Shown here piece after piece: positions 22,721-33,980 of a stretch of DNA of 64,000 nucleotides. Each line of letters starts with the position of its first letter. The stretch's first letter is position 1. The translations under genes and the position numbers were made by a program. Origin of the DNA: Metallyticus violacea (Eukaryota > Arthropoda > Insecta > Mantodea > Metallyticidae); NCBI GenBank assembly GCA_030762175.1, contig CM060831.1, positions 85,018,001 to 85,082,000 on the forward strand, written 5' to 3'. The notes beneath the pieces are model-generated. The model saw only the letters and a list, made by a program, of their open reading frames with translations, was not told the origin of the DNA and ran no database searches.

Positions 22721-24330
22721 TACCATGGGTACGTTGATTTCTCTTTGTAAAGACGTCTTTTCCGATTAAAAAATACCCATGAAGCTTTAAAACATACTAA
22801 ATGTACAAGTTTTATGAAGAATGTTTTAGGGAGCCATTTTCTGAGTCACCGCATGTTAAATTGAGACGTCCAGATACATTCTTGAAAAGACTGATCTTAG
22901 TGTTATAAAAAATGAGAATTGACAGTTGTGTATTTTGTTACGGATTCAGGCCAGATTAAAAGTAATATTTTTTATAAGTTTGAAATATTACTAATATTCT
23001 GTATAAGGCAATGAAGCATTTTTAAAATTAAACAACATTAATTTAGATAATCTCATTGATTTTAGCTCTGGCAAAGCAAATGTTATGGTTGAATCATTCA
23101 TATTTTTCGAGCTTAAAAAAAATATATTTCCCACGTGTGGTATGTATTACATGTTCGTACCACATGGTTTATTTTTGTGTTTCAAAGAATGCTTAAAACT
23201 CTTAAGAAGCGTTGAAGAAGTGCTGAGAATCTTAGGTTCTCATTTCAGAACAAGATTTAAGAGACTCATTTAAAGAATTTCAAGTATTTTTCGTACTGAA
23301 ATACAAAACATGCCATTTCCTTATGCTACTCATTGGTTATCTCGGAAATCGTGCGTTGATAGGGTACTGGAGCAATATCAAGCACTAAAGCATATCGGGG
23401 AAATTTTGTCATGGAATATCCATTTACTACTTACAAGCTATTAGCTTTCAACGATGGTTAACGCTATTACTTTGGCTTATTTGGATTTCATGTCATATAT
23501 TTTTGGATACTCACGGAATTAAATATATTTTTCCAAAGTGAACTCCTCATAAGCTAAATCCAGAAGTAGAAAAAGAGGGTCACGCACGAGCTATGTAAAC
23601 TAAGCGAATTCCACACCTAGTAGAGTAACTTTAAAAAAGGACATAAAATTACCAAAGTATAGCTATATTAATTAATCAAATGAAATTTCCTTGTCGTAGC
23701 TATGTAGTATTAGGGGAACAAAATTGCAATTTTTACAATCTAAGTTATCACAAAAAACATGTTTTTAGATTAATAATTATTATTATTAAAATGAATCCAC
23801 CAAAATTAATTGTGTACTATTAATTAAATGAAACGTATGACCACTGATAGACAAGCCTATATTATTTAGGTATTTTAAAACATTTTTAATATAACCATAT
23901 ACGTGAACTGAGCCGTTGATATTTTGTTTACTTGTCTAAAATAGAAAGAAACAACAGAAAGTTTCAACTTACATTGTGTTTTTAAGAAAATGTTGTTCGT
24001 ATGTTTCAATAAAAGAAGAACGTGTTACTATTTAAAAACATTTACAATATACTAAGCAAATATATATAATCAACAATATACAATTAAAAGTTTAATCGTT
24101 TTTCCATTTGCTTTGAAATTTAATTTAAATGATATTGTAATAGAAACATGAAAAGAACATATTTTATGAAAGGTATTACTGGGCGTTCTTACATACAAAT
24201 ATAATTCTTAAACATTCACATTTAATATCTTAAGGACAATGCTTTTGTTAAATATAATATATATGCAAACTTATAAATACAGTTTTTACACTGAATTAAT
24301 GTCCTTTTATTTTGAAACCATAGAGGTAAT
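22721..24330. other. Spacer sequence, no gene recognised
   Basis: This is very AT-rich. A 62-codon open stretch at 23085-23273 has no recognised features. Nothing else is supported. Confidence 0.5.
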
Positions 24331-24339
24331 AGTAGAAGT

Positions 24340-24945
24340 GCAATTTTGAAATTTCCGCTTTCAAGTATACTCCTACTCGAAATGGTCCAAATTCCCTAAT
24401 TTTCAGAAACTAATTTTGCTTATTTTATTTATATGACACATACCGAATTTTGTTTTGAAGAAATAAATATAATATTAGTGCCACTAAAGCAATTTTTAAA
24501 TTTAAATTATCAGATAAACGCCTAAAAAAATATCGATTTCATGATTTTCAGAAATTGTTTTAATTCTTTTATTTGAATGGTTTATAACGAATTTTCTTTA
24601 AAATAATTTAAAGCGGCCCTAGAGCAATTGTTCGTGCAACATCGCTGAAACCCCCACTCGGTTTTCAGGTATATTGCCACTCCTAATGGCCCAATTAGCC
24701 TCATTTTTGAGAACTACTTTTATCAATTTATTTAAAAGAAGTATACCGAGTTTCAATGAGGGGAAAAAAGTTGCTGCCTCTAGACAGATTTTTAATTGTT
24801 TTTCTTTAAAAAATATTCACATTGGGTAACCCCCCACCCCAAAATGTCCAATTTTTCATGTTAATGAACTCGACAAAGAGTTTGATAAATGATGATTATA
24901 TGACAGGTTTCGTTGTGAAAAAAAATTGCTACCGCTAGAGATTTA
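24340..24945. repeat. Diverged tandem repeat, about four units of roughly 150-170 bp
   Basis: A pattern recurs: an AATGGCCCAATT-like box, a TTTTCAGAA(C)TA box about 20 bp on, TTTATTT, then ATACCGAATTT/ATACCGAGTTT and GTGCCACTAAAG/GCTGCCTCTAGA with an AAATTT-rich end. Examples start near 24378, 24535, 24690 and 24838. Units are strongly diverged with indels. It could be an old satellite fragment or part of an unrecognised DNA transposon. Confidence 0.45.
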
Positions 24946-24950
24946 ATAGG

Positions 24951-24970
24951 CGCGCGCGCGCGCGCGTGTG
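24951..24970. repeat. (CG)n tract running into (TG)n
   Basis: Eight CG dinucleotides followed by TGTG. Such tracts are rare in AT-rich animal DNA and can form Z-DNA. Confidence 0.85.
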
Positions 24971-25788
24971 TACATATATTGTCATTTTTGGTTAGGTACA
25001 ATAGGTGGAAAGTTCAAGAATATTTTCACAAATCGTTTCATGGGTACAACCGCAACAGTTATATTCCTTGGGAATTCGCTAAAATGGTAAAATACCAGAG
25101 TTTTTTATTTTATTAAGTTCAGTATTATTAAAAAAAAAAACTTCAATTTCGCTGTCACATCGTGCAAATACGAGTCACTGCGATGGATTATATAACATAT
25201 TTGGGCAATGCAGCCCGCGAAACATTTGCAGGACTCGAAATCAACACAAAAGCAGCGATAGAATATAAATTTCTTTCTAAAAAGTTCTTAATTTCTAGAG
25301 TTTGTAGAGTTTGTATGATAGGTCAATTGACTTGACTTTTCAGATTGTATTTTGGAAATAATATCAATAGTTGAACATAACATAAGCCAATTCTTCTCTG
25401 TTAAACCCCTGTTCCCTGCAGTAAATAGGTTCTCTGTTTTAAAGAAAGCAATCTACTGTCAGCAACTATATTTTGAATAGAAAAATCTTACTATGCAGGA
25501 GCATGAAAACTAACATTGATATATCTAAATCTTCCGATGAATATTGGAGGAAAAATTTTTATATAAAATCTGTTCCCAAATTTATAAATTGCCATCTTCT
25601 TTCTTCTGTGTCTTTCCTTTTCTATTGCTTCTGTTGAAGAGTTTTTAGTACTCTGTAAGACTTGGAAACTGTTCGTATGAAGAGGCTGAAAATTGAAATA
25701 ATAGTACTTTGGACGTTACAAAGGGACAGGTAGAGGAAAAGCGAGCATGTGCTATTTTCCAGTTTATGAGAGATATGATGAATAGTGT

Positions 25789-25829
25789 ATGACTTCGCTC
25801 AGCGCCAGGAAACTCGGATTAGATAAGCA
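25789..25829. promoter_or_regulatory. 41-bp block identical in both units (copy B)
   Basis: Identical to 634-674. It lies about 6.2 kb upstream of exon 1 of copy B, a similar distance as in copy A. See that entry for interpretation. Confidence 0.3.
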
Positions 25830-26624
25830 TAAAAGGATTCATTTTTAACATAACGTATAATTTGGTTTCATACATCTTATATATCTGTTTTGCTGCAATT
25901 ATTTCTGAAACGGTATTTTGGTGTAAAATCCTCTAATTTGACGATCTTGGGTGGGTAATTTAATTATCAAATAATTATCAAATTAATAATTATCAAATAA
26001 TGAGTATTTCTAATTCAGGCAAAGAGGTGGTACTACATAAAGAAGCGAATAGTGAAATAAAACAGTTTATATAACTTAGTTTAGTGCTTGGGTGTGCTTT
26101 TAGCATAATTTGTATTAGCAAATAATACACAAAACCACAGAGCTATAAAAAAAAATCTTACTACACATTTCTACACCTAAGCCATTCAGTAATAAGCGGC
26201 AAACTAAACTCGATTTTCACGTAAACTCTTAAATTAGAATAGTAGCAGAGTAGTAGATAAACTATAATTGTTCATAACTGCCCATTCTTCCTTAATTTGA
26301 TAATTTGTTTAAGTTATTTAAAGAAGTTTTTCTATTAGGGAATGTATCCCCCAGATATTCATTAGCACAGAACCAAGTGCAAAAATGAATTATAAATGTA
26401 CTCAACTCCTGTATTTATTGACCAGTTGCTGTTACACAATGGTGACAAAAAATGAACATTATCATAAATGAATCAACTGATATAGTTGTTACTAAACCGC
26501 TGGCATATGTGTACTGAAGCGAACAAAATTGTGTCAACATTCCTAGGTATTGTTGAACTTGCAAACTGAAATGCTAGTAATATTGTTCCTAAAACTGAAC
26601 CTAGAAAAAAAAAAATGAAGATTT

Positions 26625-26849
26625 GGGTACAGGAAGCGCTAGTGTCCTGTGTGGTATTCATAATGACGAGTATGTTCAAATGAAAAAAGAAATTCAAAAT
26701 AACTGCATTGTACTTGCACGTTGCATTTGTCATTCTTTACAGTTACCATTATCGCAAGGCATACAACAGACATTGCCTAGAAACGTTGAATTTCTTATTC
26801 GGGAAACTTACAAGTGGATTTCTCTTTCTACGGTACATCGCCTTGCGTA

Positions 26850-26884
<35 letters not shown>

Positions 26885-27110
26885 ACTATATAATGTTGTA
26901 AATTGTAATAAAGGTGACCCTCTGCAAATACCAAAAAAGGTATTACACTTCTCAATGGGTGGCTGTCGAACCAGCTGATAGTAGAATTCTAGTACAGTAC
27001 CATGAATTAACTTTACACCAAAATAATTGTTGTACAGCAGAAATATTACACATCATGTACAAGGACCTCATTGATGAGATCAATTTGTTCTACTTAAAAT
27101 TAATTTAAAC
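26625..27110 (+). pseudogene. hAT/DUF4371-like transposase remnant, unit B copy
   Basis: The + strand reads GTGSASVLCGIHND, then VLARCICHSLQLPLSQ, TLPRNVEFLIRETYKWISLS, a 32-nt A run (26851-26882), and YTSQWVAVEPADSRIL with CTAEILHIMYKDL. This order (C-x-C-H-S-L-Q box, RETYKW box, RW-type S-R-I-L box, E-I-L...M-Y box) is that of hAT-like proteins with the DUF4371/KIAA1586-type middle region. The poly-A run splits it into two frames. The start and end of the protein are not visible. It is shared with unit A at 2690-3000. Confidence 0.65.
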
Positions 27111-28105
27111 TAAGTTAAAAATAAACCTATTTGAGTCAGAAAGTGCGGATCCCAAAAAAATTATTGTACTTGCTGTATTCCATAAGTGGTAGGTTTGAAC
27201 ACTTGTGCCTAAACTGACCCCCTGAAAGTCAATCTAGACGATCATATCTTGGATATTCTGTAGAAAATAAGCTGAACATTTCCAATTTATTGGAAAATAC
27301 CAAGAAAATGTACGTGACACGTGTGTAAATTTCACGAAAGACTTGTAAAATAAATCCAGAACAGGCTACATGATGATATAGAAGTTTTGGACAAATGTCC
27401 ATGTTTAATTAGACTTTAAAATCAGTTACACAGCCAGTTAGTGGTTTGGTTTGGCTTTAGGCTATGAAGAGCGTATTGACAGCATTGAAAATCAATGGAG
27501 AAATACAAACTTCATGAAATGCGCTAATACGTCTTCCACATCATAATTCAATGCAGGAAGTCAATCAACACAATGACGGCGAAGGGAAAATACATTTTTT
27601 GAATTGATTTCATTAGTTTTTGCTACATAAAAATGAAAAAGTTGAAGTAGTTTTCAGTCAAGTTAATCGTTTTAAAAATAAATTTATGGATAGGATGAAA
27701 ACAAAAATATTATCATCTCATTTGAGATAATGGTTGGACTTCTTCGTGTGAAGAAAGTGTTGTTTTTTCTATGACATCATATCCAGCTTTCTATAACGTA
27801 TTGCAACAAAGTCGGCATACACACAAGAAGTGCAGACGAATGAGAGTGAGAAGCCTTAACGTGTGGTGAAGAAACCTGACATTGGAGCTCTATTGGATCA
27901 GGAGGAGGATGAGGAGGATGACATTTATTTTTGATAGATGAGTTTTACTTTAGATTATATCATGAAGTGAATCAGAATTTTATTGGCTTTCTCATTTTAC
28001 TGTATAGCCATTTGTAGCCATATTTAGCATTCATTTTTTTTATCACTGGATGTTGGCAACACCTCGAAACTCCAGAATAATGTTGTAATTTCATTTATGA
28101 TCAAT
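27111..28105. other. Unit B sequence without recognised genes
   Basis: No convincing frame was found. It replaces the C-terminal half of the DDE relic that is present in unit A, so it may be an insertion or the result of a deletion. Confidence 0.4.
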
Positions 28106-28109
28106 AGTG

Positions 28110-28544
28110 TCCTTTTTTCGTACGCGTAAATTAGTGCTCCAGTAACACATTTATAGTTGTTAGATTATGCTGTTTTTAGCTTTCTGGCTGCAACATTTTG
28201 TTGGAATTAACATTATTCGAACCAATTTTAACATAATTATCAGTGTTTATTTCTTTACGAATGTGTTATGTTTTCTGAGGTGTTCTGTAAATGAGTGGAG
28301 CATTTGGTATGAATCCAAACCTTGCACCTATATTGAATTACTATTGAATATAGTCAGTCGCTCTCTTTTGGGTATAGGCGGCATGAAATCTGAGCTGCTA
28401 TAATCAGAACAACATTTTGGGACCGAGTGACTAATGTGCATATAAGTTTCATCTTCACACATTAATAAGCGGCCCTCAGCTTTGTACTTGCGAAGGGAAG
28501 TAAGATAACGGATATTATGCATTTCAATTAGAAAACGCCCATTG

Positions 28545-28583
<39 letters not shown>

Positions 28584-28860
28584 GTCTCTCTCTCTTCGTT
28601 TAATCTCCACTTTTTAAATTACAGTTCGAAAGCTTGTAGATTTACCTTGAAAATTAATACTTTATCGAAGCTTCTATATCAACCTAATTTTTGTAGGCAC
28701 AGTCTTTTCTTCGGCATAGAAGTTGTACATGGTTCGTCTACTTACACACTTATCGAAATCTTGATTTAGGTTAGTTGTTTCGCAGCATTATGTTTCACTC
28801 CTGGAGTTCCGAAAGAATAAGTCCCATCCTCTTATATTTTTGTTTCTCCCGCACGATTTC
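28110..28860 (-). pseudogene. IS630/mariner-like DDE endonuclease relic, unit B copy, N-terminal half
   Basis: Minus strand, from high to low coordinates: YSFGTPGVKHNAAKQLT (the TPGKK-type box), a broken helix-turn-helix region, then IRYLTSLRKYKAEGRLLMCE followed by DETYMHISHSVPKC, where DET holds the first catalytic Asp. Sequence then diverges near 28150, before the D-N-A box that unit A keeps. Together the two units outline one ancestral transposase-derived gene; neither is intact. A (CT)n tract lies inside at 28546-28595. Confidence 0.6.
28546..28595. repeat. (CT)n microsatellite
   Basis: About 50 bp of CT/TC dinucleotides with two G interruptions. It is absent from unit A at the aligned place. 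Confidence 0.9.
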
Positions 28861-28866
28861 CGTAAA

Positions 28867-29164
28867 CCGCCACGGGTGGCCGAGGTCGTTAAGGCACGGA
28901 CTCGTGAGCGGGAGGTCTGCGGTTCGAATCCCGCCAGGACCGTCCTCCCTGACTGGGGTTTTTTCCAGGTTTTCCTCAGTCTTCATAACTGGCAAATGCC
29001 GGGGAGGTACCTAAACTTAGGCCTGGAACGCTTCCTTCCTTAAAAAAAAATAAATCCTTTCCCAATTAATCATTTCATCTCATGTATCATCAGTGTCCAC
29101 CGCCTGTGGTGCCTCAGTAGTAAAAACGGGCGTTAAACACTACTCAAAAAAAAAAAAAAAAAAA
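28867..29164 (+). mobile_element. tRNA-derived SINE, family A, best copy, with target duplication
   Basis: It is flanked by ACGATTTCCGTAAA (28853-28866) and ACGATTCCGTAAA (29165-29177). The head has a class-II tRNA-like A box (GTGGCCGAGGTCGTTAAGGC) and a B box (GGTTCGAATCCC). The body carries GCCGGGGAGGTACCTAAACT and AGGCCTGGAACGCTTCC. The tail is GGTGCCTCAGTAGTAAAAAC, then GGGCGTTAAACACTACTC and poly-A. Unit A shows the empty site near 4446-4456. This is a young copy relative to the duplication. Confidence 0.92.
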
Positions 29165-30479
29165 ACGATTCCGTAAAGTGAGATGTATTAATGTTCTGAT
29201 GGCTACAGTAGCACTTTACACCTTTATAATACTATGGAAAATATCGTTCTTTAGGTTTAGGCAGTTCCTTCATATACTCAAAATATTCGCAACAATCTCA
29301 CGTCTTTGACTATGCAGACATTTTACTTTTGATATTATAGGATGCACTTTCGCAAAGGTAATTAGTACTAGTTTCTGCATACACCGGCCACATAAAAGGT
29401 TGCATTCAATTGTTTATTAGAAATAGACAGTCACATAAGGGACCTGAATTGTACATTTGCATCAAGTTAGGTAAGCTGAACAATTTGCGGATATTTCATT
29501 TAGGTAACCGGATCCCTTACTCCTTCACTGAAGGTTTTCCTTAAAATTATTTCGCACAATCTATACAGCTGTTTTTAATTGTTGCCTAGGAAAACTATGT
29601 CCTTTTTCTTAAAATAGACGATGATAAATAGGATGCTGTCCTAAATATGTCGATTAGTTTAATATGTCAGTTATTTGGAAGTTTGTGTATTTTATAGAGT
29701 ATTGCTTACCTGGGAAAAAATTATATGCTGTTGGCAGTATAGGGCGACTTCATCCGCCATTATTTCCTGTAATTTGGTAAATGTTGTTGGTCTTGGGTAA
29801 ATATAGTCGATATTGTTAGCGACTCTGAGAAGAGAATGAATGGGGCATCCACGTATAATCACGAGCACGAGGGTAAGTTGTGATATGTGCCAGAAGTAAG
29901 TTATCTCAAGCAATAACATAGTTGGTTCAAGAGAAAAAGACGTAAAAGTTGAGTTTTTCATAAAACTATACCGTTAATTTTTATAACATACGACACAATA
30001 TTTGATAACGAAATATGCAGACAGTCAAACAGAACTTTGAACTGAAACTTTCTTAGCCTACAGACATTGATAAAGGTATAAAAACCTACCATATATTGCA
30101 CAAATTATTGTTGCGAAATTAACTGTAAGTGCAATTTTTTTTTTTATAGTTCGGAGTTTATGGTCGCAAGTATCCAGTGATAAACTGTTGCATTATTATG
30201 AATGTTGGTTACCCTATACAGATATTGGTCAAGTAAATGTATCTTGATTAATTCTTATTGTTATGTGTTCTAAATTTGTCTAAATACCTCAAAGAAAGGA
30301 ATACTAAATGAAATTATGCAATGTTCACCTAAACACATAAAGAATCGCTTGACTTTTTAAGTTCAAATGTATTTTTAGTTCACTATGCTATGGTCTCATA
30401 CTTAGAAACAGTCATTAAGGAAATTGAAAACGGTTATAGAACTTATATAAGTAATAAGAAAGTACTTTTAGTACTCAAC

Positions 30480-30960
30480 ACAATCTCTCTGTACAGTGAG
30501 GCACTTATCTCATCATTTCACAAGCCCTTGGAATCCAGCATAAAATTCTTTGGGCTGGTGTCACAACCATGCAGTGACTTCCCTATCTACATCTTCATGG
30601 GAAAAATGTTCACCTATAAGATGTCGTTTTATAGGGCCAAAAAAATGGAACTTGTTTAAAGCAAGGTGAGGTATGTGCAGGGATGCTTGAGGACTTCCTA
30701 CCTTAAATTTTGCAGCATCTCATTTATCTTGTTAGTGGTTTGAGGATGTGGATTGTCATTCAAGAGAAACATGACTTTAGTGAAAAGTTCTGTTCGTATC
30801 TGTTGAATGGCCTTAGGAACTTTCCTGAGGATGTTACAGTAGCAATTGGCATGTACCATTTGTCTTGAGGCTGACTGCAGTGGACAGTCTGTCTTCATGA
30901 TCTCAGAAGACTGGCAGCATGACTTTCCTGGAAAATGGTTTCATTAAATGTTTTTTTCAT
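30480..30960 (-). pseudogene. mariner-type transposase fossil, unit B copy
   Basis: A minus-strand frame (30898-30698) reads ANCYCNILRKVPKAIQQIRT, then FLLNDNPHPQTTNKINEMLQ and a W-E-V-L-type end in the next frame. This is the linker plus the second-Asp box (D-N-x-x-P-H) of mariner transposases. The first Asp region is not seen. It is collinear with 5930-6400 and so older than the duplication. Confidence 0.6.
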
Positions 30961-31200
30961 AGATAATGCACATTGTTTTTACCCTAATGACGCATGCTTT
31001 GTTTGTGGCTGTAATGGTGAACCCAAGACTGAAGTAGGCCGTGCTGTGTGAATAACAAATAGCAGCAGCTATAATGTCTACAGTCCTTTTGTTTGCTTTG
31101 ATTAAGTCTTCAAATTCAAGTAGCAAATTTGCCTATATGGCCACCTTTGTTAACCATCTTATGCAGCATTAATCTTTGATATTTGTCCACACTTCAGGGG

Positions 31201-31486
31201 ACCGCCCTGGGTGGCCGAGGTTGTGAAGGCGGGGACTCATGAGCAGGAGATCTGTGGTTCGAATCCCACCAGGACTGTTCTTCCTTACTGAAGTTTTTTC
31301 CAGGTTTTCCCATCCTCATAAATGGCAAATGCTACGGAGGTACCCTAAACTTAGGCCTGGAACATTTCCTTTTTAAAAGGATTCTTTCCCACTATATCAT
31401 TTCATCTCATATATAATCAGTGCTCATTGCCTTTGGTGTCTCATTTGTTAAAACGAGCATTTAAACATCATTTACCCTTCAGGGAA
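31201..31486 (+). mobile_element. tRNA-derived SINE, family A, with short target duplication
   Basis: The A box GGTGGCCGAGGTTGTGAAGG, the B box GGTTCGAATCCC and the family body and tail are all present, somewhat diverged. It is flanked by CTTCAGGGGA on the left and CTTCAGGGA on the right. Unit A has the uninterrupted site at about 6690-6700 (CTCTTTAGGGA). Confidence 0.88.
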
Positions 31487-32016
31487 CTTCTACAACCAAT
31501 CGTAACAGGCACTTCTCACTCTAGATGGGAAGCATTTCTTTATGAATATTCTTTGATGCCATAACTTAAGCCTGCAAAATGGAGCACTGTTTGTGGTTTG
31601 TACATTCACTCTGAGATGTTGCCATCTTCCATCTGCTGTTTTGGTATTGTAAACATTGATTTTCTTATGTGGAGTGTCAGCAATTTCTACTGAAATATTG
31701 CTGCTATTTACAAGCCATAGCTAAAATGCCTCATCAAATATGTAATATTCCACATCCAATTGTAAATCACTTAATGATTTATGCTATATATTTGCACTAA
31801 TCCCAACAGAAATAATCATATATTTCACTAATTTGAAATTAATGTGACTACTGGAAATTTTTTAAAAGACACTTTTTCTATTACCAGCCCTATATTTTGC
31901 TAATGTCACCATTGCTCATGCTAAACTTTTTTCTTTATTAGATTTTCATTACAAATAATGCTATTTTTTCTTCTTTTTTAGTATTAGAGGTTCAGAAGTA
32001 AAAATAGTGTAAGAAA

Positions 32017-32142
32017 ATGAATAACAGTCTACACATTAAGGAAGAACCAAAGGATGCTGATAGATGTTCACCTCAGTTGATAGAAACAGAAGCTTATGGG
32101 GAAAATTCCTATGACACTGCTCTTCATGATCCTTATATAAAG
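32017..32142 (+). CDS. C2H2 zinc-finger gene copy B, exon 1 (start codon exon)
   Basis: The acceptor TTTTTTAG at 31981 leads to a 35-nt UTR, then ATG at 32017 and 42 codons ending in AAG at a GTAAGC donor, phase 0. The peptide starts MNNSLHIKEEPKD and keeps the I-K-E-E SUMO-type motif. Relative to copy A it has one inserted Leu codon. The conserved frame, length and splice sites across two diverged copies support it as a real exon. Confidence 0.8.
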
Positions 32143-32654
32143 GTAAGCAGCTAACCAATAACAGAAAGTCTTCATTGTATATTTGTAGCAATAAAAACAC
32201 GTATATAGGTTTTTAACACATGCATATATATATATATATAGTAAATCGTTAATATATCAATGTCTTGCTGATGTAAGTGGAAATTTGATCAGCAAAAATT
32301 GTTGTAAAATAGGTGTTAAATAAACCGTTCTGCTTTTAGTTGCTTCCATCATTTTCCAAAATTTCAGCTATCATGTCATTCTGAATATCACAATAGTTAT
32401 ATAATATTATATTCAGTGCTGTTGAACTAGTTTAACCGTTGTTTGTTAACCTGCCTTATACAGTGTCTTCATGCCAAGGATTAATCAAACCTGCATGCCA
32501 TGTGCATGAAACTGTTGACCTTCATTTGCAGTAGAATCAGCTGTAACTGCTGTAAAAGTGTCATTTAGTGGCTTCATGGAAGCAGCAAGTTATTTGCAAC
32601 TTGTTCTCTGTATGAACTTTTTGTTTCAATTTGTGTATTGTGGTATATATAATA

Positions 32655-33980
32655 CAGAGTTATTCTAAATGATTGTCGGGGTTACAAAAATTCATAACTC
32701 ACAGTGCAATTGACATAGGAATATGACTCTTATTTTATTGAGTACTGTAACTCGTAAAGTTTTTTACATACATTACAAATCCTCAATATGTGCGCCATTT
32801 GTAACTCTACACACATCTACTCGATAGTCCATCTCTTCCTACACATGAGTCAACATAGCAACGGTAATGGTTTCGAAGGTGGTTCGGATGCACTACTTCA
32901 GTTCCTGAATATCCAGCAGTAGAGGAGGAACAAATACCTGATCTTTACCATATACCCACAGGAAGAAATCAGATGGTATAAGATCTGGTGAATGTGGTGG
33001 AAAGGGTAAGAGCATCAGATCACCATCCGTTCCGCGTCCCATCCATCGCTGTGGAAGTTCTTGGTTTAAAAATGCTCTGACCTCCCTGTGGAAATGAGGT
33101 GGTGCACCATCCTGTTGCAGCATGTAATCATCCCTGTCGTCACTCAACTGGGGTACATTCTGCGAGCATGTCCAGGTAAGTCAGCCCTGTCACTGTCTGT
33201 ACATTTAAGAAGAAGAATGGGCTGTAGACTTTGTTTGAGATGGCACAGAACACATTCACATGTTCCGCATAACAATGGGGGTTTGTTGTACCCCAAATGT
33301 GAACGTTTTGCTTGTTCACCATTCCATTCACATGAAAAGTAGCATTGTCACTGAAAAGTAATCTGTCAAGAAAACCATCATCTTCTTCAAAACGTTCCTG
33401 CAGTGCCTTGCAAAAGTTGAAAGTAGGACTTTGTCATTGGCTGTTAGAGCTTGATGCAATTGTAGGCGATATGGCTTTACCTTTAGGCGCCTTTGTAATA
33501 CATGCCACACTGTGGTTAGAGGAACTTGCAGTCCCCCTGCTACATCTCGTAGTTGATTTCTTAGGACCACGAGATAAATGTCCCTAATCCAATTCATATC
33601 CGCTTCTGACACAGTGGGATGCCCTCTGCTTTTCCCTTTGCACAAACAAGCTGTATCCACAAATTGTGCATACCATCTGAGAATAGAGTTGTCAGAAGGA
33701 GGCTCCTTCCTGTATTTTGTCTGAAAATGGCACTGGACTAAGGTAATGGATCTGTGTTGATGATATTCAAAAGTACAAAAATCTCTCTCCTTACCGCTAA
33801 CCGCCATTTTGTTAGATACTGCTGTTACTGCCATCTAATGGTAACTGATTTCACTACAATTGATGCAAAACAAAACTTTGACAGTTTGTCTAACCGCTAC
33901 TGCAACAATAAAAATGGTATGGTTTCCACTTTTTCGAAGAAAAAAAATTACGAACCCCGGACAATCATTTAGAATAAGCC
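32655..33980 (-). mobile_element. mariner-superfamily element with TIRs and TA duplication, 1326 bp
   Basis: It is bounded by TA at 32653-32654 and 33981-33982. Near-perfect TIRs share TTATTCTAAATGATTGTC, followed by GGGGTT on the left and CGGGGTT on the right. It sits in intron 1 of copy B, and unit A has the empty site at about 7845-7850 (GTAATATGAG). The size and TA target fit the Tc1/mariner superfamily. The transposase on the minus strand is broken. Confidence 0.9.
32893..33834 (-). pseudogene. Transposase of the 1.3-kb mariner-type element, frameshifted
   Basis: Three successive minus-strand parts form one protein. The N-terminal helix-turn-helix region reads YRKEPPSDNSILRWYAQFVD, then TACLCKGKSRGHPTVSE and VWHVLQRRLKVKPYRLQ. 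The middle, IWGTTNPHCYAEHVNVFCAI, follows a frameshift near 33330. The catalytic end begins MLQQDGAPPHFHREVRAFL and continues HSPDLIPSDFFLWVYGKDQV. About 46 residues lie between the Asp of QQDG and that of PSD, longer than the 34 of classical mariner, which suggests a distinct family. At least two frameshifts inactivate it. Confidence 0.85.

Noticed and set aside
24951..24970. CpG island or promoter signal
   Set aside because: A simple (CG)n dinucleotide run of about 20 bp, not an island.
26749..26955. Open frames through the 32-nt A run (poly-Lys and poly-Phe)
   Set aside because: Low-complexity translation of a homopolymer.
28542..28769. Open frame starting with a Leu-Ser repeat
   Set aside because: Translation of the (CT)n microsatellite and of the antisense of the DDE relic.
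33345..33587. 80-codon + strand frame
   Set aside because: Antisense of the mariner-type transposase.
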